Shown piece after piece: positions 22,144 through 36,200 of a DNA stretch of 64,000 nt. Position 1 is the first letter of the stretch; every line of letters starts with the position of its first letter. The notes below the pieces were generated by a model that had not been told where the DNA came from, did not search any database, and saw nothing but the letters and a program-made list of their open reading frames with translations. Made by a program: the position numbers and the translations under genes. The DNA lies in NCBI RefSeq assembly GCF_949628265.1, contig NC_088788.1:23546335-23610334 (forward strand). The letters are read 5' to 3'. This DNA comes from Cloeon dipterum (Eukaryota > Arthropoda > Insecta > Ephemeroptera > Baetidae).

Positions 22144-25100
22144 ATGGCTGAGGCCGGTGTAAACACGAAGCAGGTACGCCCTTTGACGCGGCCCTTGCAG
22201 CCCTTTTCTCAACGATCCCATTTCAGAGGATGCCGTTGACCGAAGTCGAGTTCAACGCGGCGAGAGTCATCTCCCGGCTGGAGGAGGCTGTGCAATTAGA
22301 GGAGGGCGGACACACTTGGAAAGTGTCCCACGGCTTGCTGCCCCTGCCAAGTCGCACAAAAGACGAAGTTTTGACGCAACTAGAGGTGAGTGCAGCCCCT
22401 GGTTTTCTTTATTTCTGGATGACCTCGGCTCGTCCTTGGCCACATGTTTTAAATCTAAACTCTGCTATTCTGTACCAAAGGATCTGCTACTGCACGAAGA
22501 GGGCGAGGTGCGCGCGCGACTGCCGCAGTTAGATGGCCCTGGCGAGGTGGCCATCACTTCGCAGAGCATTGCTGCCTACGCCAGCAGCTTGGACCGACCG
22601 CACTTGCAAAACCTCTCAATAAGAATTGCTACCGACGCTACTCGATGGCTCAGTCATATGTTTAGGTTGATAATATATTTTATATATTTAATTTATCATT
22701 ATTGATTTTTGAGTTTGGCGTAAAAAATGACTGGGAATTCTTGAAAATACCAAGTTTAAAATGAAATTTAAAGCAATTTCTTCCTTGGCAAACAGCAGTT
22801 TTATCTTGAATCCTCGTGTGATAAGGAGTTACAATGTAAATATATGTGTTTAGCTTTGTGAGTTTTTACTTACAAAGTATCATGTTGTTGGAGAAAATTT
22901 GGCATAACATTACATCAAACCATTGAACACATTTAAGCTTAGAAGGATTGAATTTAAGAAAAACAAAAAAACATTAATTACTTAATTCCTTGAGCTCGTT
23001 AAATATTCATGATCGCTTTTCCTCAGATTTCTGGATTGCACTGCATTCTATCATGAAGATCTCCTCGAGGGGCTGGTGCGCATCACTCGCATGCTCCTCC
23101 ACTACAAATACCCCGAATACCTTGAGCTGGGCTACGAGGCCCTGCATACCAAACCGCCAGTCATTTACACCAGCACGGCCTCCCCTCTGGGTCTGGTGCA
23201 GCACATTTGTCGCCAGGTGGGCCTGCCGTTGATGTGTGTCAGACCTGTGCCGTGCAACACGGTCTTCGGCTCGCATCAGAAAATGGACGTGGCGGCCCTG
23301 GAGAGGGCCATCGAGGAAGACAAGCTGGTGGACAAGGTGCCTCTGTTGGTTCTGGCCGACGCAGGAACCACAATCGCCGGACACGTGGATAATATCGCCA
23401 GGATGCAGGAAGTGTGTCGTAAGCATGACGTGTGGCTGCACCTCAAGGGCCACAGCTTGGCTGCCCTGGCCATCGCCGCCTCTCCGACGGTTCCTTCGCG
23501 CATTGCTGACAGCATGACCCTGCCGGTTGGAGTTTGGTTTGGAGTGCCAGCATTGCCGATTGTTGTATCCTTTGTAGTGTCTGAAATTTTTGTATCAATC
23601 TCTTTGATTTCCTGATTTCCTTAGTCAAATATCGGAAGAGCGTACTTTGTGCAAAAATAATTTGTCAGAACGATCTAAATAATCTGATAATTTTAAGAAG
23701 AGATGCTTGGAGTTCCTTTCCTACTGAGGGGACACTTTATGGTTAGTGTCTCTTTTGTTAATCAAAACGTCCTTGCTTCGTGAAACCATGCGCATGGAAC
23801 GGTATTTTTTACACTGGTTGTACATGTAAGGCTGACAGATGATATTTTAGCTTAACTGTTTATTTAAGTGAATGGTAAAACGTGTGTGGTAGAAAAAATT
23901 TTAGCCGTGTTCCGCATAGGGAGGCCATTTCACACACTTAGTTCCAAATAACCTATTTCAAACAAAATTATTTTTGGACAAAGTATATAACCCCATACTA
24001 TCGTGTTCTAGTTTTATGGTTTTGGTGCGCCCGTAGTCGCATAAAAAGGGAAAATTTATCACAACTCATTTTATCAGCACCTGATAATAGTGCCCAGAAG
24101 TCTTTTAACTTGCTCAAAGTCATTTCTTGAAATTAAAAAATTGACAAATAAAATAAAAATAACAAGCTTTGAGCGCTGTTAAGAAAAAAACTGAAACGTA
24201 AGAATTTTACCTCACTGCCCTATGCAATTTATTCTGCAAAACATTTGCACAGTATGTTTTCCTTGACGCTCTCCTTCAGACTTTATTCCGCACATTCGAG
24301 GCAGCAGAACCAGCACCGAAAGGTGTGCGCACCCGTGAGAGCACTCTTGCCTTCCTTGCAGGTCTCTCTTTGGAGCACAGCATGTTGAAGATGCCAAGTC
24401 TTCCCCTGTGGACGGCACTACAGGCACTAGGCCGAGAGGGAATTTTGAAGCGGCTTCGTGATGCTTTTGAGTCAAGTGAAATTCTCCACAATAAACTTAC
24501 GAAATTCCAACGTCTTCGATTAATGGTATTTTGTTTCTGGCGTGTCCATTTATTTGGATTGACACACTTTTTTGCAGAATCAGAGACCTGGAGGTGAAGC
24601 AGGCAGCATATCCATAACAGAGCTGGTCAAAAAGCCAATTAGCACAACAGTAAGTCACATGCTCACGCATCACAAATTACCATTATTAAAATTTTGAAAT
24701 ACATAGGTTCTGTTTGAAGTAACCTCCTCGACAGTCGTTTTTCAATTTGTTCCTGAAAACCACAACAATGACGAAAGAGTCCCCGATTACTATGACAAAC
24801 TTAATTCTTGGGTAAGTAAACATGTTTAAAAGCAAGCTCAAAATTTAATACTTTGAATAGCTTGGACAAATTTTGCAAAGAGATGTCCAAGAAGTCCCTC
24901 TCGAAATCTGTGAACTTGACGTCAGCGGAGTCATTTTGCGTTACTGTCCGCTAGAGCTATCGCCTGAGCGTTTGCCGACAACCGCTCATATTGAAAAGTT
25001 TGCTACCTCAATGGAGCAGCAGCTGGTAACATCATAAATACTGCCCAAACTTACCAGACTAAACGAATTTTGGAACAGGAAATTCTCGAGGCAACTGTGC

Positions 25101-26175
25101 ACCACAAAGAGACTTTCATCAAGTTGGCCACTGAATGCGCCCATCTCCGTTTGGTTCACATGCCCCAATGGGCTGGACTCGGTGGGGTGCGTTTTGTCCC
25201 AGACGAAAGTGAACCAGATGAGTTGACCGTTCAGCGCAAACTTGAACTGAACAACCTGAACCAACGGCTTGTAGATACTTTACGAAGTACCGATGCTGCA
25301 TTTTCCATGGGTGAGTATTGATTTTTTTAAATGATTTCTGTGCCTAAAGCATTCAGTGAAATGATTTCCAGGTCAAATGATTTTCCACCAAGGTATTTTA
25401 AAGACAGTTTATCCACGATTTGACATTTGTTGCGTTCACGCTCTTATTACATTTTTTTCCACGTTTTGCAGGTGAAGGTGAGAACGGCCTGATTTGTGTC
25501 CGCTTCGGTATGGTTACTGCCGAGACTGACGTTGAAGAGCTGCTCAATTTAGTCGTGACAACTGGTAAGGAAGTCGAAGAGTCCTCTCGCTTCCTGGAAT
25601 CTCTCACAGAGATTGTCAAGAAAGGTGCGGAAATAACTTGACAAGTTTAAGAAATAACAGATCTAATTTATGCGCAGGTATTGAGACCGCAACTCAGGAC
25701 CTTCAAAAGGAAAACGCTGAGCGTGTCTGGCAAGAGGGAATTTTGCGTCAGATGCCAGTGGTTGGATCATTTGTCAATTGGTGGTCTCCTTTGAGCAAGG
25801 AGACTGGAATCAAGGGACGAAGTCTCAATTTAACTGCAGGTAAGTGACCAGAATTCCAACCTTCGATCTTTCTTTTTTATGGTTTTGTTTCAATTAAGAT
25901 ACAGAATTGTGTGGCACAGATCTGAGCCAAATCACTGGTACAGTCGCTTACTTGATTTTGCGCTTATAAATTTGAACTATGTTGCAGGTGTCGTGGAAAG
26001 CACAGAAAATATTTATCGTTACCACATGCAAATGCAAGGGGTTTCCCCGCCTGGGACAAAGGGCCCACCCACGCCACTGGTGCAGACCCCAGTGGCACCA
26101 CCTTCTTCTCAGCACTCTAGGTCATCGTCCCACAGCTCTAACAAGGAGCAACAGCAGCAGGCAGCTGATCAATAA
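22144..26175 (+). CDS. PDXDC1: PDXDC1, PLP-dependent-decarboxylase-domain protein
   Basis: Twelve exons totalling 2235 nt (744 residues; the human protein is 788): 22144-22173, 22227-22385, 22481-22665, 23027-23564, 24280-24525, 24578-24649, 24707-24811, 24861-25025, 25079-25310, 25472-25624, 25678-25839, 25988-26175. The N-terminal half has the fold of group II PLP decarboxylases. Recognisable blocks are VPCNTVFGSHQKMDV, LVLADAGTTIAGH (Asp236, the pyridine-N ligand position) and LHLKG (His263). Where decarboxylases have NPHKW, with the Schiff-base lysine, this protein reads LPVGVW (Val294 at the lysine position). The C-terminal half carries the PDXDC1-specific blocks EEGxLRQxPVVGS, NWWSP and GRSLNLTAG, then a short Ser/Gln-rich tail. 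The function of the family is poorly defined, and loss of the lysine argues against decarboxylase activity. AATAAA at 26377-26382 probably ends the transcript. Confidence 0.93.
23565..24279 (+). other. PDXDC1 intron 4
   Basis: A 715-bp AT-rich intron between the exon ending ALPIV and the exon starting TLFRTF. I see no exon, hairpin or element boundary in it. Confidence 0.7.
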
Positions 26176-27274
26176 CGAAAGGCAGACCACGCTGTTTATG
26201 TATAATATTCTTTTACAGTTAACTGCATTACACACGTACTATTTCGTATGCAAAGGATTTCTCGTTTTATGTTGTGATTTATTTGTAGTGATGTCGAAAT
26301 TAATTCATGGACCTAAGACTGTATTGAGCACAAGCACCTATTACCAAAGATGCCTCGATTGTGTACTCTTGGTTGCAATAAATGAAAAAAACCAAATTCA
26401 CATCCATTGTGTGGTATTTGGCGAAAATAACACAAACCAAGCGCATGTCTTCTCAGTGATTTATTCAGATAACAGTGAACTTATTTGAAAGTGGCTAAAA
26501 TCTGTGATATATATTCGATAAAGTCTAACAACATCACGTCAAAACATCAAAAAATAAACTTGGGGGGAAAATCATCGGATGAATAATATTATATATGACA
26601 CCAGGACACATTTGTATTTTATAAAAATAAACCAGCAACAGACACAACATAATTTGTAACAAATGGAAATGCAATACGACGAGGTCTCTGGCACGGCACA
26701 ACTAAATGCTCGATACTTGTGCAACACAGTGGCGGGTTGAAGAGCAGGAAGGAAGCCTTACATGGTGGAAAGGGGTAAACACAAAACAAGACACGGGGTG
26801 TAAACCAGCAAGCGAGCTGGGGTTTGGAGAGAAGGAGCAGAATAAAAGTGCGGATAGGGTTAAGAGAACAAACGTGTTTGTTTATTATGATTGGTAAATA
26901 CAAGCGTGGAATGCTATCCTAAACCTATGTGGTTCTGCTCCAGAACCCTAAATATAAACACCAAGACGTTAGAAAAGAGCGGCAGTGTATCTACATACTT
27001 ACACCTACATTGTTTCATCTCTCATTCATAATATTAGGATTCAGTCTGTCTGTACACCACACTAACAAGTTCGTTTTCTTTTCATAATTTATATGTAAAA
27101 AAACACGGCCTCAGAATATATAATTATATATATAATGAAGACATTATACAAATGAAAACTGTGAGCAGCGCCGCATTCATGTCGTGTGTGTTGTCTTCCT
27201 CTTCTGAGAGTGTAGTGAAATTGGTTCTTCCGTTTTTACAGCTCACTGATCATATACTGAGGCCGTTCAGGCTC
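26176..27274. other. PDXDC1/TTYH convergent 3' region
   Basis: Holds the PDXDC1 3' UTR (poly(A) signal AATAAA at 26377-26382) and the tweety 3' UTR read from the other strand (AATAAA on the minus strand at 26881-26886, about 390 nt past its stop). The two likely cleavage sites are some 450 bp apart, so the transcripts need not overlap. Nothing coding is supported here. Confidence 0.55.
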
Positions 27275-30200
27275 TCAGTAGAAGTCTGCCGACTCCAACG
27301 TCTTGCACTGCTTGCTCAGAGTCGCGTACTGCCCATTGTTGGGTCCAAGCATTGTGGTAAATCTGTCAGAGTGGTGAGAGGAGTCACCGGACTTTTCCTC
27401 GCGTGCGTGCCGCCCATTTCTGTTGAGAAAAATAGAACATTACCAACAGAAGGACAACCGGCCAACACAATTAGTCAATTATAATCGGGTCAACGTATTT
27501 TAATATTAATTGCAGTTTGCGTAATGAATTTATTATAGGACTATGGACAATTTTGATGCCACTGATCCACTTATGGCACAACAAGGGACGTTTCGGGACA
27601 GGGCCTCGCCATGGGAAAGGGTCATGCCGATGTCACTAAACCTATGCTCAGGCATGCGACACTGACTGAAAATGTCCATCAACTGCACAAGACACACTTG
27701 TTCTTTTTCTGCACTTACCAAGCGGCATAACGTCATGCTCACCATGCTGAAAAATTAATGAGGCACAGCTGCCCCATAAGTTAAATAAAATTTCAATAGA
27801 ACTTAACATAAATCAATGTCAGCCATTCTAAATTTAGTCAAACAGGCGAGCCAAATCTTTTTCTTTCCGCGGATGCAGTTTATCGATTGTTAAACAGCAC
27901 AATTAATTCCTCTGGCGAAGTTCACATTGAGAATAGATAGTTGTAAAGAAAACAAAATTAAGTTGTAGTGATTTTAGGATAAATAATTAAAATCTTGTTT
28001 TTGAAAGGTAAGAAAGTTTCTCAAAAGTACCAGGCATTATAAAAAATAGATATTCAGGCTTCATCTATTTCACTATTTAGGCAGGCTCAAGTTGCGAACC
28101 AGCAGGACCAAAATTAAATTAAAAAAAAGAGCGAACGAAAGCAGTGCTCCAGAAAGGTCCAGCCGAGTTCGCTGAATAAAAGAAAATTAAGGCTAAAGAC
28201 CCTCGGCGCCAGAGCTGAAGCAGGCAGCCTAGGGTTTTTTGTACTCATGCATTACAACGTACAGCGTTCCAGGGTAAGGCGGCGTGGGTGGGGGAGTGTG
28301 CGTGCGGGAGTGGCGAGGTCTGAAGTAGCCAGTGCTGCTATACGACCCTTGACTGCGGCGCCCAAGCGAAGACATAGCGGCCGGGTGGTGTGGCTGGTGG
28401 ATCGGGCCACCAGCCAAGAACGGGTCTTGCTCGTCCACTTGCAGGTAGTCGGGCCTGCAACAAAACCCGGCCGGGTAAATACCAACCTGATGGAGGGGTA
28501 ATTGCAGGGGAATCAAACCTCTTGCGGATGTATATCCAGGTGTGAGAGTCGATCCAGACGAGAAGGGTGAACAAGATCCCAGCGCCAGCCGCTGAGGCCA
28601 GCATAAACAGCAAGCCCATTCTGAAAGCAACAATAATTTATGGGTTAGTATTTTTTTGAAGTGCATTATTTTAACAAAACTGTCGGAATATAGTATTAAC
28701 GATTTAGACTTCATCAAATAGAAACAGACTAGTTTTTCCATCTGTCACAATTTATTTGGTAGCGGCAAGATAAATAAATTAAATTATGAAATGCTTTAAT
28801 TGATCATGATCATTGATAGTAAAATTAAATTATGAAATGCTCCCAATTGAGGCAAACTATTGCAAAATGTAAACAAACTCACGCATTGAAAGTTTAACTT
28901 ACAAGCCTAAATCGCAGATTCCGTGAATTGCTCCTTGGTAGTTCCTATTGATGCTCTGGCAGGACAGCTTTTGCTCCAATTGGTTGAAGATTTTCTTGGT
29001 CAAATTGACGCTGGCGACAAGCTCATCAGGTCGCACAACGTACGGCAGATTGTAAATCAGATTGTTCAACTGGCTCATTCCAGAAACCAGGTCGTCAGAT
29101 GCGCGGATGCCAGTCTGAAGTCGAGGATACAGGGGGTTGGTGGCCGTCCGGTCGCACTGAATGTAGTAGTGAGCCATTTCGCGGTGAATCGACGGTCCTT
29201 GGCCTGAGAGCACCTTTTCGACGAATGGGTCCGGGGCCACGCAAAAGTCACCGAGAGCCTGTGTACATCACAAATGCAAAAACAACCCATAGCCGAGTTT
29301 TCAGTGGCTTACAATTGATCCAGCCAAGTATACAGCAGACAGGGCGTATGTGGTGATGACTGCGAAGAGACCAAACACAGAAAACCTGTGAAAACAAAGA
29401 AGTTTGGTTACCTAGTGCCTCTGGCGGGTTGTAATTTCTAGCGAGGCAGCCTTCAAGGTGTGGCTAATATGGAAATAGACTGTCTTGTTATTTCTTAGCC
29501 CGAACCAACGATCGTTTCATCAATAAAAAAATGTGTGTGATCATGAAACCAGGCATCAATAAAAACAGCTATATTGCCAATTAATTTGCAACACCAAGCT
29601 TATTTTTTATCAATGAAACTTATCTCAATCGATCATAGCGGTTGGGATTCCCAGATCATTTCACGCGTCTAACTTTCCTTTTCAACTGTCACAGAATTTT
29701 TTTTTAGAAATAAACTTCATCCATTGTGACGAAGTAACTTTTCTAGGAAATGCATTTAAGATTATTGTTTTACAGTTTGGTTTCTCTGGCAACCATAAGA
29801 CCAGTAAAAAAACATTTATCAACTTCCTATTTTTGCTAACAATAAGTAAATGAGGTTTTGCTTGCATGTGATTGGGACAAAGACAAAACCACCAAAATGG
29901 CAAAAATGGTTTGCGCTACAGTTGAGCACAAGCTGATAATAATAATAATAATTGTCGTGCGGTGCAGAGTGAAAAACCACACTTGGCTTTATTATACGTC
30001 GCTGTTAGTTATCAGCGGTCGTGGTGACAACGAGACGGCGCTATTTAATATGTGTGCTCCACTCCAGCCAAGTGCCGCCGGGCGCTGACAGATTGTAAAC
30101 AAATAATGCGAAGCGATCCTAGATGAGCGAACGGCGCTAGTCTGGAGACTATTATTGGCACTGGGCGAGGATTCAATTAAAGAGGACCGGAAGCAGCGAG

Positions 30201-33200
30201 GAAGTTTCGGCAGTGAATAACAATCAGCCGACAACGGCTTGAAACGCACAAAAGAGACACGAATCTTTACCAAATAGAGTCGCGAGATGACGTAATGCGG
30301 GGAGTAGGAGGATTAAAGTGAATTGTGTGTACAATCTGGCCAGCTAATGCACGCCTATCTGTTAAGAGCACGAACTCCTGGCGACGGTGGTCGGCGTTGC
30401 ACACTCAAGCTCCATTCACAAAAGCTGACCCACGTAAATTCGCGATTTTATTGTCAACGAGGGCAGGGTATCGAGACCAGGGAGTAGCACACACCATTCA
30501 TTTAGTCTTTTCGGCTTATCTCCTCGTGTCGCAGTGAATTGCAGGAAATGCGAGCAAGACAGTAATATCTAATCTGGCACACTGCATTTCATAGTGGTAA
30601 CTGAACGAGAACCGGGGCTCAGGATATGTGTCGGTTCCAATGGTATTCGAAACTTGTTGGCCGTTAAACTAATCGAAATGAAATTCGATCGGACCAACAG
30701 TGTAATTAAGATGGATGTTAATTAGTTTAGCAAAGCATTCGCGAAATTGATGAGTCACTGAAGTTTTCCAATAGTCTCCATGATATTTAATTTGAAGGAG
30801 TTCTTAGAACTGAAACAATATTTTTCAATTAGTTAAAAGGTGATTTTACAGCTACGGTTGCATTGATTTATTAGTGTCGAATCTGGGTCGTACCACGGCA
30901 ATCTCCTCTGCAGTGTTTAGAGATTGTGAGCATAAAACTAATTAAGCAAATAATTTATTTTTTCCAACAAGGAACTCAAGTTTCATCTTTCCATTAACCG
31001 CGTCTTCGAGTCATACACGGTCTAACTGATGATGTTGAAGAGTAATTGGAAAACGACTATGGTCGCATCCATCAGAGATCAACACAATAGGAGTGGAGAG
31101 GAGTCGTTTTTTGCAACTCAAGAACGATTGCATCACGTTCGCCACTCTACGCGAGTGTTTGTGTGCGTGAGCTACAGAGTGAAAGAGAGGAAGAGCCGTG
31201 GGTGTGCGATAAGACGCTTGAATTTGCAAACACATAAAAAGCAGCAGCCTCGGTCCCATGAGTCACACTGACTGTGGAGACGGCCACCGCTGCGCTTCGC
31301 CCCAGACCGGCCAATAACTCTCAATTCTCGCAGGCTCGCTCGCGTTTAGCTCCATTTGGCAAAATGGGCATTTAGCCGGTTGGTCCGGCATCCCAAGCAC
31401 CCGGTGCCATTGCACAGACGCTTATTTTTTCAGTCACGCGAGACACGTCCGATTTATTAATAACAAATGATGACGAAATTACTCACGCAATGAGAGCTCC
31501 TCTGGCATGGCGGACGACTCCGAACAGCAGAATGAAGCAGAAAACAAGCAGCAGGCTTAGAACTGCCATGGTCACTGGCCACCTACAAAAACCAACCTTG
31601 ATTACTACGACAAAATAAACTCTTCAGGACAAGGAATGGGGTGTTTTGGTAAAACAATACTTTCAAGTTTGAGAATAGCATTTTTCAATTATTTAGGAGA
31701 TTAAAATACAGATCACTTGATAGACAGTTGTAATCATGAGATAAAAAGACAATTAATATTCGCTATTGAAAATCATGTTATCTACGAATGAGACAAATAA
31801 AATTCGCGAAGCAATTATGCTCGTGTTTTAATACTGCAAAAAGTGAATGACTGTTATGCCAGTGCGCAAAGAAAACTTGTGTGAGTGTTTTGACAGAAAA
31901 TTGCGTCTTCGGGCGAGTCAAAGGGCAAATTCAATTAGGCGGTTAAGTGCTTGGTTACGTGACTAGCAAGCCGATTTCATTTGCTGGCAGCGTGTGAAAG
32001 CACACATGGGAGGGAGGAGGAAAAGGAAGTTTGCTTCTGGCTGACCGGACGACCAACACAAGTGTGTGTGATTGATTGGATAGCCTACCTGATGATTTCG
32101 CCCAGGTGAAGCACGTCAATAAAAGAGGTGAGGCTGGCACCCTTCAGAGGACCGATCAAGTTCTTTGTGCTGCGAACGGCCAACGAGCAGTTGCCCAACA
32201 TATTGCTGATCACAATCCCAAGCTGGTTCTTGAGTTGAGGATTGCCATCACCGCTTTCGATTTTGCTCTGCAGGTTTTTCAAAATCGACTGTACCTGTCT
32301 ATTCAAGGTTTGTTCAGCCAAAACCGTCTGAAACGAAAAGGAGGATCTTAAACCAACGCGCTATTTTTCATCAACTATAAGCCAAGAAAATTATAATAGA
32401 ATCTTTTGAAGAAGTTCTTTGAAAAATATGAATTTTTATTTTTTTTTTTACCTCGTTTCGAGATGACAGGAAAACTTCATTGATGCTGGCCACGGAGGCC
32501 ATCACTTGCACTAGTCCATTGTGGACGTCGTCGTTTCCGTAGAGGCCCACGGCCACTGCACCACTGTTATAAATTACAACAATTAGTGAAACTTACACCG
32601 CGTTAAGTGATAGTAATCAACGTTTAATATAAAAAGCCACCAAATTCTTAATTAGCTGAGAGTACCAACCAAAGCTCAGCTGAATATCTTTTTTGTTTCA
32701 TGCAACACGCGCTTAAAATTCCACCAGCTACAATCTCACGTTGTAACGGCACGTTAAAACAAGGGGACTAATGAGTAGAAGATGGTGGCCAAAACGACCC
32801 TCTAAATTTTTTAAACCGTGGCGTGCAGACAATACAAAATTCATCAGAAAAGCGAGGGGAAGCAAAAGCAGCCCTCGAACGACCCTCAGTATGCTTTATC
32901 TTTCACATGGCGAATTCTGCTTGCAAATCTAATTTCGACGGTACATATGAAAGGGCTGCCCCACTTGAAATTATAACTCTCGAATGAATCATGTCGCCGG
33001 TGGACCAAGAGCGGGCGGTCGCTCGAATTTCAATTACTTCAAAGTGTTCACCGTGTGCCGGTAAAATATTCATCAGGGACAAGGCAACCCTTTCGTAGCC
33101 GTGGCGAATTGCGCGTTCGTCTCGGTAGCCACTCACCAGCAGATGACCGCGATCAGGCCCAATATCCATTTCCAGGGGGTGATGCTGCGCTTCCGACGAG

Positions 33201-36200
33201 GGTTGCGATCGCAGCATCTAGTGAGCAAGTAGACCAGCAGGATGAACAGTGTCAGGATGAGCCATAGCGCGGGCACGGCAGCGTACAGCCCCAACGCCTG
33301 CAACAAGCAAATAACGCACACGCGCTCGTTTTATTTACTATAGTGAATTAGCCCGCTGTGCGAGTGTTAATGGGCGGGACACAGAAACTGCGGCGAGCCG
33401 GTCGAAAAAGGGCATTATGCTCCATTCCATGCCACCACCACGATGAGTTGTACGTTCCCGGCTGAATGGCCCGGTCTAATTTTTATTATAATTCGACGAC
33501 GACGTGGGCAACTGCTGTGTGTTATTTCTACGGTTCATTTTGGTCTGGTTGTCTGGTTTCATGCTGCTTTTAATGGGCGTTCTCTCTCTCGTGCAAACGA
33601 CGCGGCTAAATTGATATTAATTTGCTCTCAGTTTTCACGTTGTGCTCTTGATTTACGGGCAGTTGAAATCTGACTTGGTTTAGGCTGTTCCGAAATGAAC
33701 ACCAAGAATAAATCAATATAGAGTGAAACTTCTAAAAATACAGCTACCATCGTGTTAAGTTATTTCCAAAGAAATTTTTCCAGATGTTCTATCTAATTTC
33801 TGTAAAAAAATATATAAAGGATATTAGGGAAGGAGAGGAAAGATGGAAAAGGGGAAGAAGGAGATGTGCCACAAGAAATACGTTAGGGTAGGGTAAAAAA
33901 CAAATTTGACAAAATGAAATGTGGAGTTAGAGGTGCTGTGCGTTTAGAAATATTAGAGATCGTTCTAAAATTTTCCAATTTACACAGTAGTGTCAATTTA
34001 AGACTCTAGCCCATTTTTTAAACTTTTTAGAGAGATTAAACATATGGCTACAATTTTAAAAATCTTCCTGTTAAAATATTTAATTTTCCTGACGGTACGG
34101 CACTTATTGGGGTTATTTTAACATGAAAAAATGAAGTTTATCTAGACATGAAATGTTCACCACATACCATATTTTTATCTAAAAAGGAATTGAAAGCTGT
34201 GATACCCTTGGCTAGATTTCCGGGTTTAGCTTTTAGCGGGTCAGTGTCCTGCTGAGTCTCTAGAGAAAGATTTATTTCACTCTAGCTGCTTTAGTAGACC
34301 GCACTGGCAAATATATCGCACCCCAGCTTCAGGCAAATTGACTCTTGACTCGTCACGAGTCCCTGCTCGTGACTGCGTCGAGACGGTCACCAAGAGGGTG
34401 CCAAGCCGAGCGCATCGGCGTCCTTGCCGCGCGTTTTCGTCGACGACGACGTCGCCGTCGCGAAGGGTGCGAAACTCAATTTGACTTTGCAGAGGAAATT
34501 AGCAATGAAACAGCAATCAAGGGGCACGACTGCTGGACTGCTAAGTAATTTTGGTCCGCAGTGGCATAGCAGCTCCTTCATCTCTGCCGGCGCTAATTAT
34601 GCGGGTGCAGGACGAGTACCGCCGATGTCAACGAGTTGGTCCTTCTTGCTAGCCGGCCGCGGACAGTGCGCCACCCGCCGGTCGTAAAGCAGAGCAGCGG
34701 ATCGGGCGTGGGTGGGTGTGTTCTTTAGCTTTTACAACTCGTCAGGGGCGAGAGGAGCAAGAGCATGTGGCTTCTGCCCGCTTCTCTTTCTGATAATAGC
34801 TACGAAACACGACACACACACTCTCTCGCACACACGAGGGGTGAAGAACATTAAAAATGTGAATGTGCAGGCGGCGTTGCCAGGACGGATTTTATTAAAT
34901 TCCCGCGGCATGGTTTCTAGATTCTAGCACGTTGGAAAGTTGAGCAGTGTCATTTGTAAATCAGGCAGAAGTAGGAAATTGAAGCTACATATAATCCTAT
35001 TTTATTATTATTTATTATATTAGACACCAACGGTGTACAACACAGAGTACATTATATAACGATATTATTTAACTGCAATTTCTTATATTTAGCAGCTTGA
35101 AATAAGGTAGTTGTATTATTTTTACAATTGAGGAAATGATACATGTCTATACCGCTTTCATCGCAGAATTGGCAAACACAATTAGCAGAAACATCTAGAT
35201 GGAAACGTTTGTCTTTACATAACAGAAAATGATAACCATGGAAAGAGTATCTCGTAAAAACACTTCGATCTTTACAATAGGGTAGCCACCAGTTCTTGTT
35301 TGTCATAGCTGGGGTACTGTAAAAATTAGGGTGAATATTTTGTTTTTTATGCATCATATTATCCAAGAATTTAATATAAACAGGTGTGTCCGGCAGGGAG
35401 AATTTTGTCTTTAAGTCATTTACAAAATAATCAGTCTCAACTAGATCATATACAAATCTTGATTTCATTCTCTTATCGACACATAAGGCTTTCTTAAAAA
35501 ATCTAGACTTAGCACATTCAAGATTATTTAAGTCTTTTAAAGTCAAGTATTTCCAGACAGCTTCAATAATCCTATTTTAATGAGATTCATTTTTCGATCA
35601 TGAGTGGTGAATATGCTTTATAGGAACCTAACTAATCCAAAGATATCTCAGCTTAAAGTAAGCAAAACTGATTTGAGAATCATTACAGCCAGCATGCAAC
35701 GCTATAAGTGCACAGTTACTTAATAGGATCAGCAAATGGGCCGGAAGAATCGGAAACGCTGGGCCGCCTCACAACAGGGCAAATAAGGAGTATTTGATAT
35801 TGTCGTCAGAGTGCCACCGCCTCGTGATCGTGCGAAGATGGCTTGTTGTGTACGCGCCGAGGATTAATTAAACTAGCTCGGTATACCCTCTCTCCCGTGT
35901 CCAACTCAGCGGAAAATGACGCATGGTTGACTTTGAGGAGGACCTGTACCTAACAGACAAATAATGAAGACATGATATACCCAACCAATCTTTGTCCCTG
36001 CTGTTTAGAGGGTTGGGACGCATGATTTACGGCTTGTTTGGAGATCACCATGGAGATTGGTTGGACAGCCACTATGGAGATTATATCCAGTCTGCGGCAA
36101 TTCCTGACGCACTCAATTGATTTTCTAACGTGTGTGATCTTGTTCGATTGTTCAATTTTACTCGAGTTAGCTAGTAAAATAAATTAAAATTCAAAGAATT

